Shown: positions 59,801 through 64,000 of the stretch, one piece after another
Position numbering within the stretch: the first letter of the stretch is position 1
Layout: each line of letters starts with the position of its first letter
Assembly: GCA_005784505.1 (NCBI GenBank)
Contig: VCAZ01000037.1
Coordinates: 100,001-164,000 of the forward strand
Reading direction: 5' to 3'
DNA length: 64,000 bases
From: Bagarius yarrelli
Taxonomy: Eukaryota; Chordata; Actinopteri; Siluriformes; Sisoridae
Program-made: the position numbers and the translations under genes
Notes under the pieces: generated by a model
Told to the model about the DNA's origin: nothing
Database searches by the model: none
The model's input: only the letters and a program-made list of their open reading frames with translations

Positions 59801-62800
59801 ATGTTTTTCCTGGCTACTGTATATTAGACATACAGACTTTATTAAAGAATTTGGGGATTTTCTAACAGAGTTAGTGGCTGGCTGCAGATAAAGTCTCAAT
59901 TATTGGTGATTTTAATATCCATGTCGAAAAACACAAACATTTTTCTGGGATTAGCGTTTCTAGAAATTCTGAACTCTACTGGACATGTTTTTAGGTCCTA
60001 CTTATAATAAAAAAAATACTCTAGATTTAATAATGTCACATGGAATTAATGCTAATTATATATATATTTATAATAGCTTTCGGGAGAACATCTCTGTGTC
60101 TCTCCGCCTTTCTTTTCATCCCTGTTAAATATTTTTCCATGGTGTCTCTATGTGTTCTTGTTCGGTGCAAAAAACCCCTACTCCTACTCCCTGCGGCAAA
60201 AAAAAAGCATGTTCCACGGGGTCACACACGCGCCCCCCCTTGCATCGCTCCGAGCCCCCTCCAGGGGGCCGCCCCACTATTTGAGAAGGACTGATTTAAA
60301 CCAACAACATGTATGTTAGACCCTATTCCGGCTAAGCTCAGGTTACAGCGAGCCGGGAGGTCACACTGTATAACAAGCCCAACTGTATACAACACCAATC
60401 CAATCCAAGCAGTAAGGCCACAAGCGCTTGAACCCCAGCCCCCATTGAGGTAAAGGGGGGGCCCAAGCATACCAGGTACATGAAACTCTAGATTCTAGTA
60501 GGGGCCTCCAGGATTGGGATTAGGAGGGGTACGGATCTGAAGAAAGGTCCTGGGTCAAAGCTCGGGACATTCTAAATGCGTTCCTAGGACAGTGGGTACC
60601 GCCACGATTCCGCCCACCAGAGGGCACCATTACTGGAGCTTGGTAGTACTTCCGGTGTCACTTCCTGCTGTGCTAGCTACTTAAGATAGCCTCACAAACT
60701 CTATTGTGCGAAGTATTTTTCGCTCATTCGAATTACTAAGCATTCACGATTCCTGCCTGTCCTCCCAGGTTTCTGATCAATGCTTGGTTTTGAGTTATTG
60801 TCTAGTGTTTTGGAGTTGTTTGCCTAGTTTGTTTTGGATTATTGTGTATTGACTGCTGCCTACATATCGACTAGTTTTCTAGTTGCCCTTTTATATTAAA
60901 TAAAGCTATTTCCTGCAACATGGATTCCTCTCAGACCTCTTCTTAACAGTTCATATCAGTTTTGAATTAAGTTGTGTTTTAGGTGTGGTGTTAAAGTTGT
61001 GTGAACATACCCGTGTCATAGCACTTGATGGAATAATCAGAGAGGGCAATCAGATACTCTGTGGTTCTGCGCAGGTTGAAAGCCAGGGCTGTGCATGCTT
61101 GTCCTGTTTTCTGGACCAGCTTAAATCTGTTCAATGACAGACAGCATAAAAAAAGGCACCAACAAAGTGACAAAAACTCTGGTTTAAATTTTTCATACCT
61201 GTTCCTACTGATATCAAACATGTAGATATTTCCATGGTGATCCCCGGCAAGAAATGCCTCACCAGTTGTGTCAAACGCCACCTGAAGGAAACGGACCGTT
61301 TTACTCTGGTAGCCGGCTGCACTGCGAATTATCGTCAGCAGAACACTGATGATGGAAACAAGTGACAAACAGCGGTTTTATACTTGTTTTAGTTGTAAGA
61401 TTTAACAGTTTTGCTTTCTTTGGTTAAACCACCTGACATTTATTTTATGGATACTTAAGAAAATGGCTGCACAATATATAATTTCAGCATTATAAAAACA
61501 GCATTGACTGCAATGTGTAAATCCGTAATGGTCACACTGCAGGAAGTACACTGTCGATTGGGGATTATATTGAACAGCAGCACAGTTCAGAACACGTGAT
61601 TTATAGATGAATTGCAAACTTTAATAATAGTGTAAAAGGTGAGTAGGTAGATATGGTAGGCAGGTAAGGTAAAGAAGGGAAAGGTAGGGTAAGGTAGGTG
61701 GGTAAGGTAGGTTAGGCTAGGTTCGATATAGTAAGGTAAGGCAAGCCCAAACCCCTTAATTTAATTAAACCCTAACCCTAAGGGAGGGTAGGTAAGATAA
61801 TGTAAGGTAAGTAGTTCGGTATGGTTTGGTAAGGTAGTTAAAGTGAGGTAAATAGGTAAGGTATGGCAAGGTAAGGTAGGGTAAAGTAAGGTAAACAGAT
61901 AGGTAATGGGGTGGAAATCTTTAGGTACTTTACGATCTTATTCTGATTCTGGGAGTCTCAATCCGATTCTAAAATCGATTCCTAATAAACCTTTTTTTCT
62001 AATTCTGCTGCTGTTTAAATACACGTTCACATGAATTGGAGTTTCTATGCATCTTGGTTATAGTTGGAGTTTTTGCATGACAATATTATTCATCTTAAAT
62101 AAAAAGCTTTGGTTTTATAAATTTTATTTTATAAAAAGTGGTTTTCAGGATGAACAAGCTCTAAATTAAACATAGAAACATCAGATATTTATAACAATTA
62201 TGAAGAACACTTTAACGACTTAAGGGCACAATGTACTTTGGCCCAGGCACCTGCAACAGTGTACGAAACCCTGTGTTATCCACGACGGATTATCGACCCA
62301 AATCCTTGGCAATGAAACGCGCTATCAACCGAGTAATTCGCTTCGCCTGTTCAGAATTCCGGTTGAAAGCTTTGCTACTTGCTTGAGGTTCGTTTGAGCG
62401 AAACCGGCAGTGGACACAGTCGGAAGAGAAGTTTGTTTCCCAGGTCTGAGTGGAATCGCATGTTTCTCCATGTTAGTCGTGTTCCCGAATTATTTGAATT
62501 TGCACACAGCTCTGCACCCGAAAGAGAAACAAGCGAGAGGTACAAAGGTAGGTGGGTGATGTATGGTAAGGTAAGGTGGATTAGGTTAGGTGGGCAGGTA
62601 TAGTAATTCTAACCCCTAACCCTAAGGTAGGGTAGGTAGGATAATGTAAGTAGGTATAGCAATGCAGTTAAGGTAACGTAGGTGATTAAGGTGAGTTAAG
62701 GTAGGGTAAGGTGCTTAGGTAGGTAAAGTAAACCCTAACGCTAAACCATGACCCTGACCATAACCCAAATAGTTTGCTTCTTGCTGCTATTATGCAGTTA

Positions 62801-63498
62801 GTGCTGCCTAAAGGCATTTTAGTAAAAAATATGGGGTTTTTTTCAGTTTGGTCTCATCACAGCCTTTTCTCAGCAGGAACCAAAATCTACATCCTGATTC
62901 CTGTGAAGCTGCACTGTGACAATCTCTATTGTTACCACAGTTACAAAATAATGAACTAAAAGCAGAGGCTACAAAGAAAGTAGGCGCTACAAAGGAAGTA
63001 GACCCGATGATTGAACCACCTGAGTGCCCAGGCTAAATCGATGTTCAGATTCGGTGAAAAGGAAAAGAGGAAGAAAAATCGAGCGTGTGAAATATGAGCA
63101 CTGTTTTGGATGCAGTCTTTGTACTGGAGTTAAGCTATAACTACGGTTATGGTCATCATTAAAAACCCTGTGCGTTTACATTTTTACAGCATCTGGCAGA
63201 CGCTGTTATCCAGAGCGACTTACATTTATCTCATTTATACATCTGAGCAATTATGGGTTAAGGGCCTTGCTCAGGGGCCCAACAGTGGTAGCTTGGTGGA
63301 GCTGGGAATAGAACCCACAACCTTCAGGTTGGTAGTCCAACACCTTAAGCATAAGCCACCATTTCCTTGTGCGGTGTTAAAGCTGTCATGGCAAAAATAA
63401 AACATCCAGGCAGTTTAATCTCACCCATTATTTGATGGCGCCGGTTTTCGGTGCCATAATTTTCCGCATTCTTTATTGGCGATCTGTAGCGTCTGCAT
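47430..63498 (-). CDS. tbc1d31: tbc1d31 (WDR67): WD40/TBC/coiled-coil centrosomal protein, complete, 22 coding exons
   Basis: Coding exons in transcript order: 63425-63498, 61199-61345, 61011-61126, 57399-57577, 57020-57171, 56554-56713, 55226-55426, 54567-54737, 54118-54197, 53858-54004, 53513-53646, 53250-53383, 52565-52744, 52016-52248, 51435-51587, 50653-50788, 50450-50542, 49979-50119, 49621-49815, 48973-49126, 48189-48305, 47430-47575; total 3243 nt (1080 codons plus TGA), phases consistent; human is 1066 residues. The start MQTLQIANKECGKLWHRKPA matches the family N-terminus. WD40 repeats fill about 30-340, a TBC domain about 425-625 (RMFIWRSLLQLPENH; LYVWPLLQTLFSEVLTRDEW), and a long coiled coil about 680-940. 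TBC1D31 is a centriolar-satellite/centrosome protein that scaffolds PKA and praja2 in OFD1 turnover and ciliogenesis. The TBC Arg and Gln fingers are not evident. Confidence 0.95.
48420..48472. repeat. (GT)n / G-rich microsatellite
   Basis: A short GT tract followed by a GGGTGGGGTGGGGGGTGG G-run patch in a tbc1d31 intron. Confidence 0.85.
49296..49560. repeat. Degenerate (ATCC/ATCT)n tetranucleotide array
   Basis: Pyrimidine-rich CCATCCATCTATTTATCC-type units run for about 260 bp in the tbc1d31 intron between exons 49621-49815 and 48973-49126. An open frame across it is low-complexity and not a gene. Confidence 0.85.
50826..50882. repeat. (TG)n microsatellite
   Basis: About 57 bp of TG repeats with one GG interruption, directly beside the MITE at 50888. 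Confidence 0.95.
50888..51133. mobile_element. hAT-like MITE with TIRs
   Basis: The left terminus TAGAGGTCGACCGAC and the inverted right terminus TAGAGGTCGACTAGT match over the first 11 bp. The flanking 8-mers GTGTACAC and ATATACAC agree at 6 of 8 positions, like an aged hAT target duplication. It is 246 bp long with no coding capacity, in a tbc1d31 intron. Confidence 0.65.
51849..51968 (+). repeat. tRNA-derived SINE, truncated
   Basis: The head AGTGGTAGTACAGTGGTTAA followed by GGTGTTGGACTACTAACTGA and the GCTGGGCCCCTAAGCGAGGC core match the family at 56212-56384. The tail is missing. Confidence 0.7.
52565..54197 (-). CDS. tbc1d31: tbc1d31 TBC-domain exons (9-13)
   Basis: Five exons (54118-54197, 53858-54004, 53513-53646, 53250-53383, 52565-52744) encode about residues 401-625: LNKKRLQFLLRTHGEYPAKY, FIWRSLLQLPENHAVFSSL, LSALAHWSAIFGEAECLPLL, VNWCQHWFEYFPNPPLNILS and WLKLFDNVFSNHPSFLLMAV. 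The usual IxxDxxR and YxQ catalytic fingers of Rab-GAP TBC domains have no counterpart (KLQRGLQRI and CLPLLAFPF at those places), as in the human protein. GAP activity is therefore doubtful. Confidence 0.9.
54738..55060. repeat. Degenerate (CAGA)n array
   Basis: Units of CAGACAGG/AGACAAAA type with a poly(A) interruption at about 54842-54860 fill most of the tbc1d31 intron after exon 55226-55426. Both strands give spurious open frames. Confidence 0.85.
56212..56384 (+). repeat. tRNA-derived SINE, best-preserved copy
   Basis: The A box (AGTGGTAGCACAGCGG) and B box (GGTTCGATTCC) are clear, followed by GCTGGGCCCCAGAGCAAGGC and the tail CTCTGGATAGAAGCATCTGC then TAAATGTCAGAAATGTAAAT. It lies in a tbc1d31 intron. 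Confidence 0.8.
58080..60345 (+). mobile_element. L2-type LINE split by a Rex1 insertion and a short GC-rich insert
   Basis: The left part (58080-58446) parallels 35485-35775 of the other L2 (ATCACACTATAGAGACTG, CCAAACCAGCTTAATA). The right part (59741-60060) includes the endonuclease GDFN region (ATTGGTGATTTTAATATCCA), and 60296-60345 parallels 36785-36830 (CCAACAACATGTATGTTAGA). The insert at about 60060-60295 ends in a TIR-like TATTTGAGAAGGACTG. It lies in tbc1d31 intron 3 and is not functional. Confidence 0.75.
58447..59734 (-). mobile_element. Rex1-like LINE, 5'-truncated, copy 2, nested in L2
   Basis: On the minus strand it runs from the RT motif EDAISTILHS through FSSAFNTVSP, GVPQGCVLSPLLYSL and KFADDTTVV to a 3'UTR and (TCTAA)n tail. 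A 6-bp target duplication AGTAAT flanks it (58441-58446 and 59735-59740). The frame continues past KKAQQQRLYFLRRL, unlike copy 1. The preceding codons (MRPKHHYC) come from the L2 host, so that start is artificial. Confidence 0.88.
60590..60955 (+). mobile_element. Solo-LTR-like fragment
   Basis: It reads CCACGATTCCGCCCACCAGA with the GGGCACC block, then CTTCCGGTGTCACTTCCTGC, a T/G-rich body and AATAAAG, with GGATTCCTCTCAGACC at the end. The layout matches 39875-40206. A gypsy-type LTR is the likely source. Confidence 0.55.
61633..61915. repeat. GGTAAG/GGTAGG minisatellite with CCCTAA units
   Basis: Irregular tandem AGGTAAGGTAGG-type units are interrupted by AAACCCTAACCCTAAG at about 61768-61783. 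It lies in tbc1d31 intron 1; a related array is at 62540-62735. Confidence 0.85.
62540..62735. repeat. Second GGTAAG/CCCTAA array
   Basis: TAAGGTAAGGTGGATTAGGT and a TAACCCCTAACCCTAAGG block, followed by GGTAGGATAATGTAAGTAGG, parallel the array at 61633-61915. The shared order of blocks points to a segmental duplication within the intron. Confidence 0.8.
63176..63365 (-). repeat. tRNA-derived SINE
   Basis: The plus strand shows GGCAGACGCTGTTATCCAGA, GGGTTAAGGGCCTTGCTCAG and TCCAACACCTTAAGCATAAG, the reversed SINE structure. It lies in tbc1d31 intron 1 just after exon 1. Confidence 0.75.
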
Positions 63499-64000
63499 GA
63501 TCCCTGCCTCGAGCCCGCAATTCACCGGATCATCACGGCTACGCTAAGAACCTGTTGCTAACAACACAACCGATTAACGGTCTATAAACCGTTAAAAAGT
63601 TTTCGCTCACTTTTAAAATGCTTCTTGTATAAATAACCACAGGAATTAACAATTTGTGTTAAGCGTTACACCGCTATTAAATAAATATTTCCCCCTTATC
63701 TGCTTTACAGTAACATTAAACCTACGCGCCGAGCTGTTTGATACCGGAAGTGTACACCGGATGTATGTTCCTTAATCCCAATTTGCACCCTGTACACGTG
63801 CACTACATAGGATATAAATCAAGGGTTGATAGTCTCTACGTAGTGCACTACATGGCGGAAAGAAAGCTTTTAGTGAATCGCATTTAAACCCGTCCTTCTG
63901 TGTTCATTCTCTCTCTGTTTCTCTGTTTTTATAAAAAAAAAAAAGTTAGTTATCAGTTACAAGAACTCAAATACCAGTCAAAACAAATAAAGTTATAATT
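63499..64000 (-). promoter_or_regulatory. tbc1d31: Candidate tbc1d31 promoter region
   Basis: Upstream of the tbc1d31 ATG it contains an ETS-like ACCGGAAGT (63743-63751) and a YY1-like ACATGGCGG (63850-63858), with two GTGCACTAC blocks (at about 63800 and 63844). In human, DERL1 is head-to-head with TBC1D31, so a divergent gene may begin right of the window; none of its coding sequence is visible here. Confidence 0.45.

Overview
The window is nuclear DNA of a ray-finned (teleost) fish. It holds three multi-exon vertebrate genes with short GT-AG introns, and a dense mix of Rex1 and L2 LINEs, Tc1-like remnants, tRNA-derived SINEs, MITEs and (GT)n tracts typical of teleosts. The L2 tails ending in an AATTGAATTG motif and the abundant Tc1 relics would fit an ostariophysan such as a catfish or characin, but the species cannot be fixed from the sequence.

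All host genes are on the minus strand, so transcription runs right to left. (1) zfat, complete from start to stop, 16 coding exons between 16925 and 1747, 1177 codons: about 19 C2H2 fingers and one AT-hook. (2) A two-hairpin microRNA cluster, mir-30d (about 18.5 kb) and mir-30b (about 18.3 kb), upstream of zfat, with a CpG-rich promoter candidate at 19.1-19.5 kb. (3) A cytoplasmic dynein-1 intermediate chain gene, closest to dync1i1, 16 coding exons between 43885 and 22486, 615 codons. (4) tbc1d31 (WDR67), complete, 22 coding exons between 63498 and 47430, 1080 codons: WD40, TBC, coiled coil. In all three models the exon phases match at every junction and the summed length is a multiple of three. 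I built them by hand from splice sites and from remembered vertebrate homologues.

Introns and spacers carry the repeats. The last zfat intron holds a Rex1 copy and a MITE split by an L2 fragment. The dync1i1 introns hold a long L2 with a telomere-repeat foldback, a second L2, and Tc1 and gypsy remnants. tbc1d31 intron 3 holds an L2 interrupted by a 5'-truncated Rex1 with a visible 6-bp target duplication. tbc1d31 intron 1 holds GGTAAG-type arrays mixed with CCCTAA units.

The genes do not form a pathway. Their neighbourhood is syntenic: in human, ZFAT, MIR30B/MIR30D and TBC1D31 lie on 8q24, while DYNC1I1 lies on 7q21. I found no evidence of a new defence or metabolic system. The best leads are the microRNA cluster promoter, a GC-AG intron, two stop-free 3n introns, a shortened p150-binding segment in the dynein chain, the telomeric foldback and a perfect 24-bp-arm palindrome.
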